From Alisma plantago-aquatica (Eukaryota > Streptophyta > Magnoliopsida > Alismatales > Alismataceae), in contig OY856410.1 of assembly GCA_963693085.1 (NCBI GenBank), positions 1,330,038,804-1,330,102,803 of the forward strand: DNA of 64,000 bases. Reading direction: 5' to 3'. Under the pieces are notes generated by a model. That model saw only the letters and a program-made list of their open reading frames with translations. It had not been told where the DNA came from and did no database searches. Within the stretch, counting starts at the first letter, position 1, and each line of letters starts with the position of its first letter. Positions 13,201-24,389 of this stretch are shown here, in pieces. Made by a program: the position numbers and the translations under genes.

Positions 13201-13818
13201 GTAAGACAAAAATAGTGATTGTGTCACCCATATCTCGTCATACATCAAACATTATGGCAAACTAGGTTTAGAGTCATCATACATATTATTATCTTATTTA
13301 TTTCAAACCTCGAAAGAATATGTACGAAACAACTTTGAACCTAAGATTTCAAGCCAAAATTCTTCATAGTGTAATTCACCTTACATATAAATTTGGTACC
13401 TAAGATCCATTATTTGACCCTTCAAATAACATACTCCAAAGGGGTACAAATATTAATATAATGATCTTATACTTTAAATCAATTTACCTCTAATATCGAA
13501 AATTAAAGTTCAAATCACTTAGTATGACTATGATGCATCTCAAAATTCATTATTCAGTTGAATCCATGTATGCTTAATTTGGTACTTAACTCCAAATGTC
13601 CTCAAATCGACTAATAATTAGTATTAATCATCTTCGTGTACATGAACGGCCTTCGATAGCTACTATTGAACCTCTAATAGAATATGGGTCATACTTGTGG
13701 GTCAAACGAAACCATTTTTAAATAAGAGTCACCCTGCCCTAGAATTAACCAACCATGAATATCCTTGGACCTTAAATACTATATTGGTTTTAGAAATCTT
13801 GAAAATCAGGTCATCACA
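10256..13818 (-). repeat. 5' LTR of the LARD-like element
   Basis: 3563-bp direct copy of 4694-8259 with scattered substitutions and small indels. In element sense it is the 5' LTR because the primer-binding site abuts it. The GC-rich block is at about 11834-12970. It is followed directly by the right target duplication GACAC (13819-13823). Confidence 0.9.
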
Positions 13819-13823
13819 GACAC

Positions 13824-14017
13824 ACCATGTACTTTTCTTCTGCATTTGAAGTATAAGACCAACTAGAAATGCGCATGCCGTGTCTTAAATAAGACACGTC
13901 GTGTGCATTGCTATTTTAGCAGAATTACAGTTCTGAACACCTACAAGGCTTGGAGAAGTCCCGATGATGATGAATTTTAGTTGGGCTATCTCCAATTTCA
14001 TCATTTTGAAGCATACA
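13824..14017 (-). mobile_element. E1 LTR, second segment
   Basis: Continuation of the E1 LTR after the inserted element. It carries two more copies of the ACACGTCGTGT-type word (13877-13906). The proposed outer edge at 14017 is GCATACA, so the LTR would start TGTATGC in element sense. The edge is inferred from similarity to the E3 LTR start, not from a matching partner. Confidence 0.5.
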
Positions 14018-15575
14018 CGCAATACACATCATGTGATAAGCAAAATAACAAAAAGGTGGAAAGAATAATATGAATAGAGGCTAAATGAAAACAAAATGAA
14101 CTGAATTTGTGTGTGAAATCATGTGAAAAGTTGACATGGAAAGAACACAACAAGTATCGATCTACCAACACAAGGATGAGTATCAGTTTATACAAGTGCA
14201 TATTGGTCTAGCATATCAGATTGCATGCCTATCAGTTTATCACATCATATCAGTTTAGCATGTCATGTCAGTTTAGTCATCTTCTACCTCAAGATGACAT
14301 TATTAACAAGGCAAAGGAAAAGAGAAACTTATGGCAGTAACTTAAGCAAGTTCTATTATCAAAAATAAAATGTAAGGCTACAAAGAAAAGCTACTTACTA
14401 GCAAGAAATAATGAGCTAAGAATAATAGCAAGGTAACAATTAGAAAGGTGATAATAAAAAAGTAGGTTTAGAGTTATATAACCCACCTCAAGACAAACCA
14501 CTAAGCTTTAAGCTCCAAGGTCAAGCTTCAAGCTTCCCAAGCTCAGGGTAGAAGAAGATCCTCCTAGCTCGATCTCCACAACACCTCCAAGAATGAAGAT
14601 AGAATCAAGGTTAAGATAGAGCAAAAGAGAGAAAAGAAGATACCAAGGTCCATGGCCAATAAGAAGAAAGAAGGCGAGAAAAGAAAGCTAGAAAACCATG
14701 GATTACTAAGGAAGAAGATTAATGAGAGCACCACAAGCTTTTGGCTCACCCACCAATATCCAAGGGAGATTGCTCTTCAATCCCAAGGTTGGCCACTAAG
14801 GAGAGAAAGCAAAGATCACCTAAAAGGGTTCTCTTGCATGGGAAGAGAGGTGTACATATACATCATTGATGAGAGATAGAGCAAGGGGAAGGTGTCACTA
14901 CCTTAGAACCCTAGATGGAACATGTCCAAGAAGAAGGGCCACATGCCATGCCATGCAACAAGGTGATAGAACCTATGTTTCACCCACTTGGCCATTAAGG
15001 AAGGTCAAGGTCAATACACTCATCTACCCCCTTCACAAACCGAAAGGGATGGAACCCTAGGTCACAAACTGATATGGCACTCCTCTAGAGTCACCACAAC
15101 CCGATATGGTGATCCTCAAGATGCCACCAAACCGATAGGATATTCCTCAAGACACCCTCAATTGATATCAAGCCTCCTCAAGGCAACCCCAAATAGATAC
15201 AGGGTCTCCCTAAGACTCTCAAGCCCGAGACAACACTATAAAGAGCAAAGCACACCTCAAACATGTGCCCAAAACATCACCAAGGATGTCACCACTCAAC
15301 CAAGGATAAAACAAGGCTCCCAACACTTCTTCTCTCCTCTAAACGATGACAAGAGAGAGAAAAACACTCAAGAGGTGGCAAACTTGCACATCAACTCCTC
15401 TTTTGGGTAAATTGCAAATTGCACCAAAACCTATCCGCAGAATACAAACATCAACCAAACAAGCTCAAACAAGGAGCACAAACCTCTTCCAAGCCCTAAC
15501 TACTTCTTAGATGATTAGAGAAATGATATAAGCAACACACTTAAGAAAAACAAATAGGGTCTACCCAAAATGTGG
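14018..15575. other. Unassigned AT-rich repeat-like DNA
   Basis: No gene recognised. Open frames of 60-140 codons (for example 14988-15410 plus) show low-complexity translations and no known motif. A short TATCAGTTTA word repeats at 14180-14275. A minus-strand TATA-like GGTTATATAAC lies at about 14472-14483. A degenerate minisatellite lies at 15068-15228. The stretch ends at the TRIM target duplication GTTAG (15576-15580). Confidence 0.5.
15068..15228. repeat. Degenerate minisatellite, about five units of 30-33 bp
   Basis: Units share the pattern (C)CGATA...CCTCAAGACACC, each starting with an ACC(A)AACCGATA-like word and containing CCTCAAG. Five successive copies are visible with roughly 25-35% divergence by eye. 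Confidence 0.6.
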
Positions 15576-15580
15576 GTTAG

Positions 15581-16413
15581 TGTAACGCCCGAGCCTACTA
15601 CCCAAGGATCTAGTAGAGTTTCAGGAATGATGACTGGCCCCACAAACCAACACTAGCCTTAACTACACACTTTGTCCTCACTCACGCGCAAGCCAGGATC
15701 AACTTCCCAACTGGTCACCCATCCTAGTACTACTCCAAGCTGAGCACACTTAACTATGTAGTTCTTTAGAGATGGGCTCTCGGAAAAGGAGGTGCACCTT
15801 GGTGATATGGGTAGTCCAATCATTCCTTTTAAGATCATTATATCTGAGGCCTCAAATTCTGGGACGTTACAATCTCCCCCACTTAAACGCTTGACGTCCT
15901 CGTCAAGGCTCAACTATAAGGCCTCATAATCTCTTTGCCATTTCAGTGCAGACCCACAATGGCCCATGGACACCCAGCTCCCGATCACAGAATACCAGTG
16001 CAAGGGTGTCTACGTCAACTATGGAGAACCCTTTCCTACATGCCTGGACCGTACGGCTCAAGACTGGCATGCCATGCCCATGTGGGCCCCACCTACTGGA
16101 GGGGAATTGGCTCTGATACCATTTGTAACACCGAGCCCACTTCCCAAGGCTCTAGTAGAGTTTCAGGAATGATGAATGGCCCCACAAACCACCACTAGCC
16201 TTAACTGCGCACTTTGTCCTCACTCACGCGCATGCCAGGATCAACTTCCCAATTGGTCACCCATCCTAGTACTACTCCAAGCTGAGCACACTTAAATATG
16301 GAGTTCTTTAGTGATGGGCTCCCAGAAAAGGAGGTGCACCTTGGTGATATGGGTAGTCCAATCATTCCTTTTAAGATCATTATATCTGAGGCCTCAAATT
16401 CTGGGACGTTACA
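15581..16413 (-). mobile_element. TRIM element copy A (833 bp) with TSD GTTAG
   Basis: Terminal-repeat retrotransposon in miniature. Direct LTRs are 15581-15871 and 16124-16413 (291 and 290 bp), each starting TGTAAC and ending CGTTACA. The 252-bp core has an initiator tRNA-Met primer site (16110-16121, minus strand TGGTATCAGAGC) two bases from the right LTR and a polypurine tract (minus strand AAGTGGGGGAGAT, 15872-15884) beside the left LTR. Perfect target duplication GTTAG at 15576-15580 and 16414-16418. It encodes nothing. A sibling copy is at 38932. Confidence 0.96.
15890..15907. other. CG-TCCT-CG hairpin in TRIM copy A
   Basis: CTTGACG-TCCT-CGTCAAG is a perfect 7-bp stem with loop TCCT, 18 nt from the LTR edge at 15871. 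Its spacing and loop equal those of the hairpin at 8278, but the stem sequence differs. Confidence 0.75.
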
Positions 16414-16429
16414 GTTAGGGTCCTTATAC

Positions 16430-17945
16430 TACATGTGATATTCCCATTTTAGATGCTCTTACCGACATGCATTCCTGGTCCAAGTACACGAAAACTTTGT
16501 TAACTAGGAAGTATACCACCAAGGAATATGAAATAGTGAAACTTGCTAGGACCACCTCAAGTATCATTCATAACAAGATGCCTAAAAAATAAAAAACCCC
16601 AGATCCTTTGGGATTGGGTTTTATCTAGGTGACAATGCTGGTAGGAAGGGTCTCACAAACTTAGGGGCCAGTATTTTGATCATGCCTATTAGTGTTTGCA
16701 AAAGATTAGGAATTGTTGACATGCTTCCCACTATCATGACCATACAATTAGGAGATTCATCCACGATGGAACCTATGGTATCATTAAATATATATTTGTA
16801 AAAGTTGGAATAGGATGCCTACATTTCATGTGACTTTGTGATCATGGAAATCAAAGGAGACCTAATCTACATCCTCATATTAGTCCACTACTCGAGGTTT
16901 GGTTGATGTTGAGACTGGAACCATCCTTTTGCATCTTGGTAGGCAAACTCTAGAGTTCCATGTCTTCGACAACACGAGGGGACCAAGACTCTAAGAGGAG
17001 GTCTATCTACTAGATTTTATTGAAAAGCTTTCCCATTTGGGACAAGAATGGGAACTAATTGAAGATCCCCTCCACAATGCCCTTATAACCCTACTTATTG
17101 TGACCTTGATAATAAGCAATTGGATCAGTGCATATCTCATCTTGACAACTATGAGGAAGTTCCTCATTCTAAATTTGAGGACCTTAAGATGATATCTCTT
17201 CTAGAAGGGAAGCATGACCCTCCCATGGCCCCATAAATGAAATGCCTCTCGAAAGGACTCACAAATGACTTTCTCAATGAACAAAAAATTTGTCATGTCA
17301 TAATTAATTATGACCTTACTTCTAAGAAGGAGGACATGCTAATGACTGAGTTGATAAAAAGGAGAGATACCCTAGGGTACAAAATCACTAAACTAATAGG
17401 GATTAACCAAGCCATTTGCATACATCAAATCCCCATTGTAGAAGAGTATAATCCATCTGGGACCTTCAATGCAAATTAGATACAAACATGAAAGAGGTTG
17501 TCGATTTAGAGGTTATTATACTTTTAAGTAAATAAATCATCTACCTAATCTCCAACTCTCCATGAGTTAGTCTTATCCATGTGGTACTCAAGAAAGGGGA
17601 GCCACTATTGTGAATAACGATAATGACATGTTCATCCTGACCTGTATTGTAATGGGGTGGAGGATGGTGCTTTGACTATGGAAAGTTGAATAAGGCCACT
17701 AGGAAAGATCATTTCTCTCTTCCCTTCATGGATAAAGTCCTAGAGCTCCTTTCCCATGAACAATATTCTTGTTAAGTAGATGATTATTCAGGTTTTTATC
17801 ACATTCCCATTCATCTTGAAGATTAGGAGAATACCACCTTCATTTGCCCCTTTTTTACATATGCATTTAAGAGGATGCCCTTCAGTCTTCATAATGCCCC
17901 TACCACCTTCAATGGTGCATGTGCAATGTTTTCTCATTTATCAAC
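16430..17945 (+). pseudogene. E5 pol, protease to mid-RT (decayed Athila-like)
   Basis: Plus-strand pol of a decayed Athila-like element, aligning in order with E2 32765-34010. The region starts abruptly at the DALTDMHSWSKYTKTLLTRKY linker. The protease loop reads NLGASI at 16668, so the catalytic Asp is Asn. Then come the DVETGTILLHLGRQTLEF segment, an acidic linker, and RT blocks DYSGFYHIPIH and RMPFSLHNAPTTF near 17790-17910. Multiple frameshifts and stops are present. Gag is missing upstream. RT breaks off at about 17945 and resumes at 24390 after a large insertion. Confidence 0.85.
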
Positions 17946-18424
17946 CACAAAATCATATGAGGAATCATCAACACGCATATAATACAATTTTTTAGTGCAC
18001 ATCACATTTTGACATACAATACATGCAAATAAACCATTGTAACTGGATAAAAAAGGAGAAGTTAAACATGACAAAACTATGCATCTGGGAGTCACATCTC
18101 TCTACATAAACTAAAAGAGAAATGATAAAATCTTAATTTGGAAGGATAGCCTAAGGTAATGTCCCACCAGTGATAAATATCCTAGTTTCTTGAGTCTGAA
18201 ACTCCTTCAAGGATCCCATAGACTACTCCTCACTATTTATGAACATCACATCCCCAGTCTTGCACAGTGAACATGATTCTAGGCTAGAGTAAGTTGCATT
18301 TATTTCTAAAAACTGGAGGAAATAATTGAATTATCAAAACTAGAAATATACAAAGACAATAAAAATATTTCTATTTTCATCTTTTATCTTTTTGTGGCCA
18401 CTGTTATACAATAACTCCTCTTGT

Positions 18425-18600
18425 ATGGAACTATGTGCCATCTATGGTGCAACACACCTTTTGTTGCATAAGCACCTTCTAGTGACACTGAGGTGTCTTC
18501 TATTCTATGGCACCAAGTGCCTTCTATGGTGCAATGCACATTCTATGACATAATTGCCTTCTATTCTGTGTACCACAATACTTATATTCCATGAAGACTT
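18425..18600. repeat. Degenerate GTGCCTTCTATGGTGCAA word array
   Basis: Repeated variants of GTGCC(A/T)TCTATGG(T/C)(G/A)C and ACCTTCTA occur across 18425-18600, then a long TTCTAA-rich low-complexity tract to about 18970. A possible minus-strand TATA (CATAAATAG) is at about 18223-18231. The array would lie upstream of it on that strand, as in the E3 LTR. Confidence 0.5.
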
Positions 18601-21394
18601 ATCATATAATATAAATTAGGTTCTAGTGTCATTTTCTATTCTTTTCTATTCTTGTTCTATTTCTAATTCTGATTATATTTTGATTTTGTATCTTAAATAA
18701 CTAAGATAAATTTTAAAGTGTATAATCTGTTCTGGCATTCTATGTTCTAAATTCTATTCAGACTTCTAATAATTTTATTCTGAATTCTAATAATGAAATA
18801 GTACAGAACTGTGATATGTTTGAAATCTAGATTCTATATAAAAATTTAATATTTTGAAAGAGATTCTAAATTCTAAATGCATGTAAGGAATTAACATATT
18901 GAATAAATTCTAATCATATATTATGAGTTCTGATTTCTAACAATTATGCATGAATACTAACTTGAAATTGGTACTTTATATGATCTAAGAACGGGCTATC
19001 TGAGGTAAGAATTCTAGTGTATTGAAAAAATTGTAATCTAGGTTTGAATATTAGACCATTTGTCTAATTGATTATTCTATTAGATAACATGAATTCAAAG
19101 GACATGGCCCACTTACCTTTAGTAAGGAAGAATACTCTTCATGCCACTTTCACTAAGACTGAATCTACTTCTTTCCTTAAATCCCAAAGGATCTATCAGG
19201 TCTTAGGTATTTTCATCAAGCCAAGGATTCTAGAGTTCATGATATTTTCAACTAGGGTTACATGGTACACGTTCAATGTTCTTAGGTAAACCTTATGTTC
19301 TAATAATTATTAGGGTTTATATTCTACCTTCCATAATGATGGGTTTGAGTTAGGATTCAAATTTTTACTGAATTCATTATACCTACTTCATTAACCTTAT
19401 TCCAAACCATCACTTTAGGGTTCATTCGTATCAACTTGTTCATGGTCACTTTGCCATAGATTATGTGATTACCACTTTCTTAATTACTCTTATTGTCATA
19501 ATTTCCTTTAGGGTTACTATATCTACATCCCATATGTGGTGATGTAAAGGATTATGTTATTGATTGTAAAGAAGTGAAATCAATCACCTCTCTACTAAAT
19601 ATGGTAAACAAAATCCAATGAATAGCAGAAGAAGATTAACTTTTTTGATTATATTCAATTTAAATAAAGAGTACATAAAATTTCCCAAAATGGTGTACAT
19701 GCTTTATACAAAAAGAGGATCTAAGTAGAGGGAAACTAGACTACAACAATATGTTACAAAAATAAATAACTTAACAAACCGGTCCATGATGGAAGGATGA
19801 AGTCCTTCTCTTAGTCTTAGGCTGGTTCACCATGTTCCTGTTGTGCTACTCTAATCCTAAACCAGGGTGGTTGGGATCACCCAGCAAAAGGAGAGAAAAA
19901 TGTATGTGTCAATTAAGGAATACGGACAAGTATAAACTAAAGTAGGAATTAATAAATATTCACTATATAGAAAGGGTTAATAATATGAGGCAAGTAAAAT
20001 AAGAATTCTACCAATTCCACTAATTGTAAAATTTGCATGCATGATTAATATGACAATAATCAATCTAATATAGGGATGAGGCACATACCGGACCTCAACC
20101 TCTGGGTGAGGGAGAGTAACACATTCCCAAACACTCGAATATATATAAAGTGGGGAGAATTATCACATTCCCCTGGGGAGAGTGGTCATGTTCCCCTGGG
20201 CTCATGCCTAAAACTATGGGTGGTTTGTACTCATGTACACTACATTAATTAATTAGTCATTCTCATCATCATTCTAAAATATTTCAATGGAAGATATAAG
20301 GAATTTAAATAACTTTGCAAATGGGGCCCAAGACCCTAGAACAATTTAGGCAATAACAAGAATTAATAAAAATAGGCTCATGCCTCATTGGGAAAATAGG
20401 ATTGGGTTTAAAAACATGCCCAACATAGGGTTAGAATTCACATACAAACCTCACTTTAGATTCCTACATAAGACTTTTCACCAATTAAATGTGTCCATTC
20501 TCACTTTTCTCCTAGATACCAGTTAATACACATGGATTAGGGTTTATAAATCATATTAGGTGAGAAAACCTAATTTGGACCTTATATTCTATTTAGGACT
20601 CAAAACTTAGGCCAATCAATTACTTGGATTCTCCTAATTAAAAAACATATTTATTTCTTAGATTTCGAGTTAAAATGAATTAGATATATATCTTAAGGAA
20701 TTTTATATAATTAAAATGGTATTTATAATAAACATTGAAATAGGGATGCAAATTGATCTTAAAAAGCCTTAAATTCAGATTCCTTGCAAAAAATCCTTTT
20801 CAATGAGTATTTATTTGTATTTTTCTGATAAAAGATTGATTTACTACGAATTATTAAAGAACTGACCAATGCAATTTTGAGATAATTCCACGTGGCTTAG
20901 AAATTAAAAAAAGAGAAGAGAGAAGGGGGTCGACCTATGTGACATGGCCCAATCATGGGTGGCAACATCACTGGTTAGTTCCTGCATGGTCTCGGTCAAG
21001 GGTGAAACAAAACAAAGCAAAAAAATAGATATACCCTCACGGGAAAAAACAAAGAAAAATGAAGAAAGCGAGGGTATAATGGATATGTCACGTAGGGGGA
21101 TCATCCCCCAACTCACACAATTTCATGGCATTGAGCTACAAGTAGCAGCTTGCCTCAAAATTGGGCAAATCCATGAATCACGACCAAAACCCGAATCGAT
21201 AGAGGAGAAATGAAGGTAAGGAGATTATGAACTCACCTAGCATACTAATTCCTATCCTGGTGTCGTGGAGGGACAACGAGGAGCACCACAAGATCAATGA
21301 AGAAATCAAGATGGTGGTGGCTATGCGAGGGATCTACTAGAGATTGAAGTGAGGATGCACTTGCTTTGGTGTCGCCGGAGGGCGAGGGTGCCTG

Positions 21395-21402
21395 TATTTA
21401 TA
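21395..21402 (-). promoter_or_regulatory. TATA box in a divergent minus-strand LTR
   Basis: The minus strand reads CACCTATAAATACAGG, a strong plant TATA context. It sits about 1 kb inside the proposed LTR end near 22449, where the minus strand reads TGTAACATATTG. Confidence 0.5.
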
Positions 21403-23943
21403 GGTGTGGCAACAATCTAGGGTGAACCGAAGGTGGCGGTGGAAGTGTTTCAAATGGATGATTGGGAATCTCACATAGAATACATTTTGGCATGTGAGTA
21501 ATGTCTTGAATTGATCATTGGAGAGAGGTGGACTCAACAGTGAAGAAACCAAGCAAAATGGTTGAGTATTGGCTGAGAAAATGATTAAGGAGCTAAACCA
21601 GTAGAAACGGCCATGGCTCGCGCATTTACCGAGGAAAAAGAAAACTTCTAGGCTGTCAGATTGCGAATCCAATGGCTAGAAGCACACACAAATAAGGAAG
21701 TAATATGTGACATTGATTAAAATGGAACTATAGTTTAAATGCAATACATAAATGAAATCAATTTAAAACTATATTCAAATCTTGTTTTATTCGGTTGAAG
21801 GGTCAAACATGGGTCAAATGACCTCAAATTTGTTCCATAGGCTAATATTAATAGCTATATTAATGTTATGGAATTAGATTTTTTTAGTTGAAAAGATTTG
21901 TCCCTTAATCACCATATTGGCCATTAATGTGTATATTAATGTATTTTAAAAGGGTGAATTAATACAAAGCTTTTTTCTTAGAAAACCATTAAATAAATTC
22001 GAGATGGATATTATAAAATCATTCAAGAGTCATGTACCACCTCTTATTCTCCTTTTCAATGTTTTAATAACAATTTAAAGGAGATAGGAGATAATAGGAT
22101 GAATATCTCATTAATTAAACTCAATTTCACATTAATTCTTATTTCTTATCCCAAAAATCCACAATTACTGTAAATTAACATATTCTACTCATTATCTCTC
22201 ATAATTGTCCAATTTGAATTATTAGACTCTATTAACACATAATTTGAGATATTTTTGCAAACACCCATTCATTGTCATGAATGTGGTTAAATGTAGTTCA
22301 AGCCATTGACATAGCTCAAATTTAATATTGAGGCCGAAGAGGATTGAAAAAGCTAGGAAAATTTAGGGAAAAGACCAAAAGGATAAGAAGGAAATTAAGG
22401 ATGAAAAATTGGTGAAATTGCAATTTAATTTAGGATTCAATATGTTACACTGATCTTGTTTCTACCATATATAAATCATGCATGCTATTCTTATTGCATA
22501 TTTCCCACATAATACATGATCATATTTTGAGTAGCCATAGTGTAATCCCATATATTACTTATATATGTAATCATTAGAGAACATGTTCACAAATCTTACT
22601 AATTTATGAAAAAAATTGAATTCAGGACTTTTAGAAAATCCAAATTACATTCTAATATGATTATTCCAATATAATGCAATTAGACTCAATATTGTGTATG
22701 CATTGTTATTAGGACTCAAAGGCTGATATTATTACTTCAATAGAACAAGTATATTCTCCTGAGTCTATGGTTAAATTTTCAAGATTTACTGAGGCACAAA
22801 TTATTTAATATGATTTGTTCATGTTTTAAAGGCTTCTGGACCAAACATAAACGAGATAAAAAGAATTTTAGTCCAAACTAAAAATTGGTGTGTGCAGAGC
22901 TCTAGTGACCAATATGCCCTAAGGATGATTTATCTACCTTGTTCATGTGATAGGGTGATGCATAATTGAATACTTGTTTATTCTTCACATATAGAAGAGA
23001 GACCACTTTTCATCGATTGGACACCAATCTACAAGGTAAAACAAACAAAACCAAGTATCAACATCTCTACTCGAGATCAAGATGATCCGAATGAGCAGTG
23101 GCTTGTCTCTAGCAGTTGTCGGAGCATCCTGCTGTGGCCACCAGAATCTTCTGCTTCAATGAACCGACTCTGAAGTCCGGTCAAGATGGTAGTTCTCAAC
23201 AAAAAAAAAGTGTAGATTTAAAAGATCATGTTAGACTCAGTAACGCCCAATTGGTCAGGAAGAGGACCACCAGTCAAAGATTGCCAAAAATCTTTGTAGG
23301 AGCTCAAAATTGGGTGCTCATGAATTACCTCTCATAGGATTGAATTGGTGGCGTAGGGAGCTTCCTGGAATCAAGATAGAGATTTTGGACTATTTCTAAG
23401 CCTACACAGCCTCTACAACTCGTCTCCCTACTCCCGCCTCCACAACTTGATAGCGACTTTGTTGACCTATCGCCTCGCTGAGTCACAATCAATATAGAGA
23501 CTTGCCCCGAACTTATTGGTCCTTGAAGATGGTGAGGATAGAAGTAATTGTCCAGAGGAGGTTTAGAAGTGGAGAAAAAAGTGGAAAGTTGGGCGTTGAT
23601 GGTGGTGTAGGGTGGAGGATATCATGGTCTTTGTGATGGAATTGATGTCTGATAAGGGTTTAGAAGACCATGACATTGATCCACCAATGCTCAAGATAGA
23701 AAGGAAGGTCTAGGGTATAATCTATAACTCTGGATTGAGGAAGGTTTCAACAGTGAAAGAGGTGTTTCTTTTAGATATGCCCGTAGGTCTTGACAAAGGG
23801 GTTAGTGAGTGTGGCTTGATCTCCCAAAGTCAATTGAGTTGTTTGTTTTTTTCAGGATCACTACAACCGCCAGATAATCCTGATCCACTAAAATTGGGAG
23901 TCTTGTTCCCATACAACCAGAGGTTGTAGAAAGGATGAATAGT

Positions 23944-24133
23944 TGTGATTAATTCATTCAACTGACACCCAAATATGATGGGTCAGACAACACCAGATTC
24001 AAGGAATTTCTGAGAAAATAGGGAAAAGGGCATTTTCTTTGCATTTATGTAGAGAAATTTGTTAGACCCCTCAAACCAATCCCAAACAAGATGAAATGTT
24101 TACCAGACGTCGTATTCCCATTATATAATAACT
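23944..24133 (+). pseudogene. Possible gag-like fragment, unidentified
   Basis: Plus-strand reading through one stop gives a QLTPKYDGSDN segment followed by KEFLRK. This vaguely recalls the start of retrotransposon gag capsid domains (a PKYDG...F motif). It is too short and isolated to assign. No partner domains were found beside it. Confidence 0.25.
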
Positions 24134-24389
24134 TGTAGAATTCATTTTACAATTAAGTGAATGTGTACATTAGTATAATTAAAAAAATAAAACCTAAATA
24201 ATACATAACTAAAAATCTAAAAAGAATTAGATGTTGATATTTGAGTTGTACTCTTATTTACACGTCTCCTATCAATGAATTTTTTTCTAGTGAATTATTA
24301 TCGTAAAGATTATTTAAAATTGACCCCTTTTATAAGATGTGACCATAACGGATATGATATTGTAAGCAAGTATCCAAATATGAAGATGT

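Larger units (their letters stand above)
4694..13818 (-). mobile_element. Non-autonomous large LTR element (LARD-like), 9.1 kb, with TSD GACAC
   Basis: Two direct LTRs of about 3.56 kb (4694-8259 and 10256-13818) flank a 2.0-kb core (8260-10255) with no recognisable gag or pol. Both LTRs start TGTGAC and end TCACA on the plus strand. A primer-binding site lies two bases from the right LTR, so the element points to the minus strand. The flanks are a perfect 5-bp duplication, GACAC at 4689-4693 and 13819-13823. The architecture matches LARDs. The LTRs differ by many scattered substitutions, so this insertion is older than the tandem element at 48.6 kb. Replication would need enzymes supplied by another gypsy element. 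Confidence 0.92.
17946..24385. mobile_element. Insertion of about 6.4 kb splitting the E5 RT; composition largely unresolved
   Basis: E5 RT homology stops at about 17945 and resumes at about 24390, so this interval was inserted. No long ORF and no recognised coding domain. The part at 20740-20900 resembles the LTR block shared by the LARD-like and tandem elements (a TTTGTATTTTTCTGA word followed by CCACGTGG), so a third, divergent LTR of that lineage probably lies around 19.5-22.4 kb, minus orientation, with a TATA box at 21395-21402. I could not find matching LTR ends. Flanking RT sequence overlaps by about 18 imperfect bases. Confidence 0.6.

Noticed and set aside
16110..16121. tRNA gene remnants at GCTCTGATACCA sites
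   Set aside because: Only the 12-nt primer-binding complement of initiator tRNA-Met is present, always two bases from an LTR edge. No cloverleaf can be formed.
15935..16198. 87-codon ORF in the TRIM core as a gene
   Set aside because: It spans the primer-binding site and LTR edge and is only weakly kept between the two copies.
23116..23929. Host exon candidates at 23116-23337 and 23735-23929
   Set aside because: Short frames without splice-site context or recognisable domains, inside a transposon-filled interval; left unassigned.
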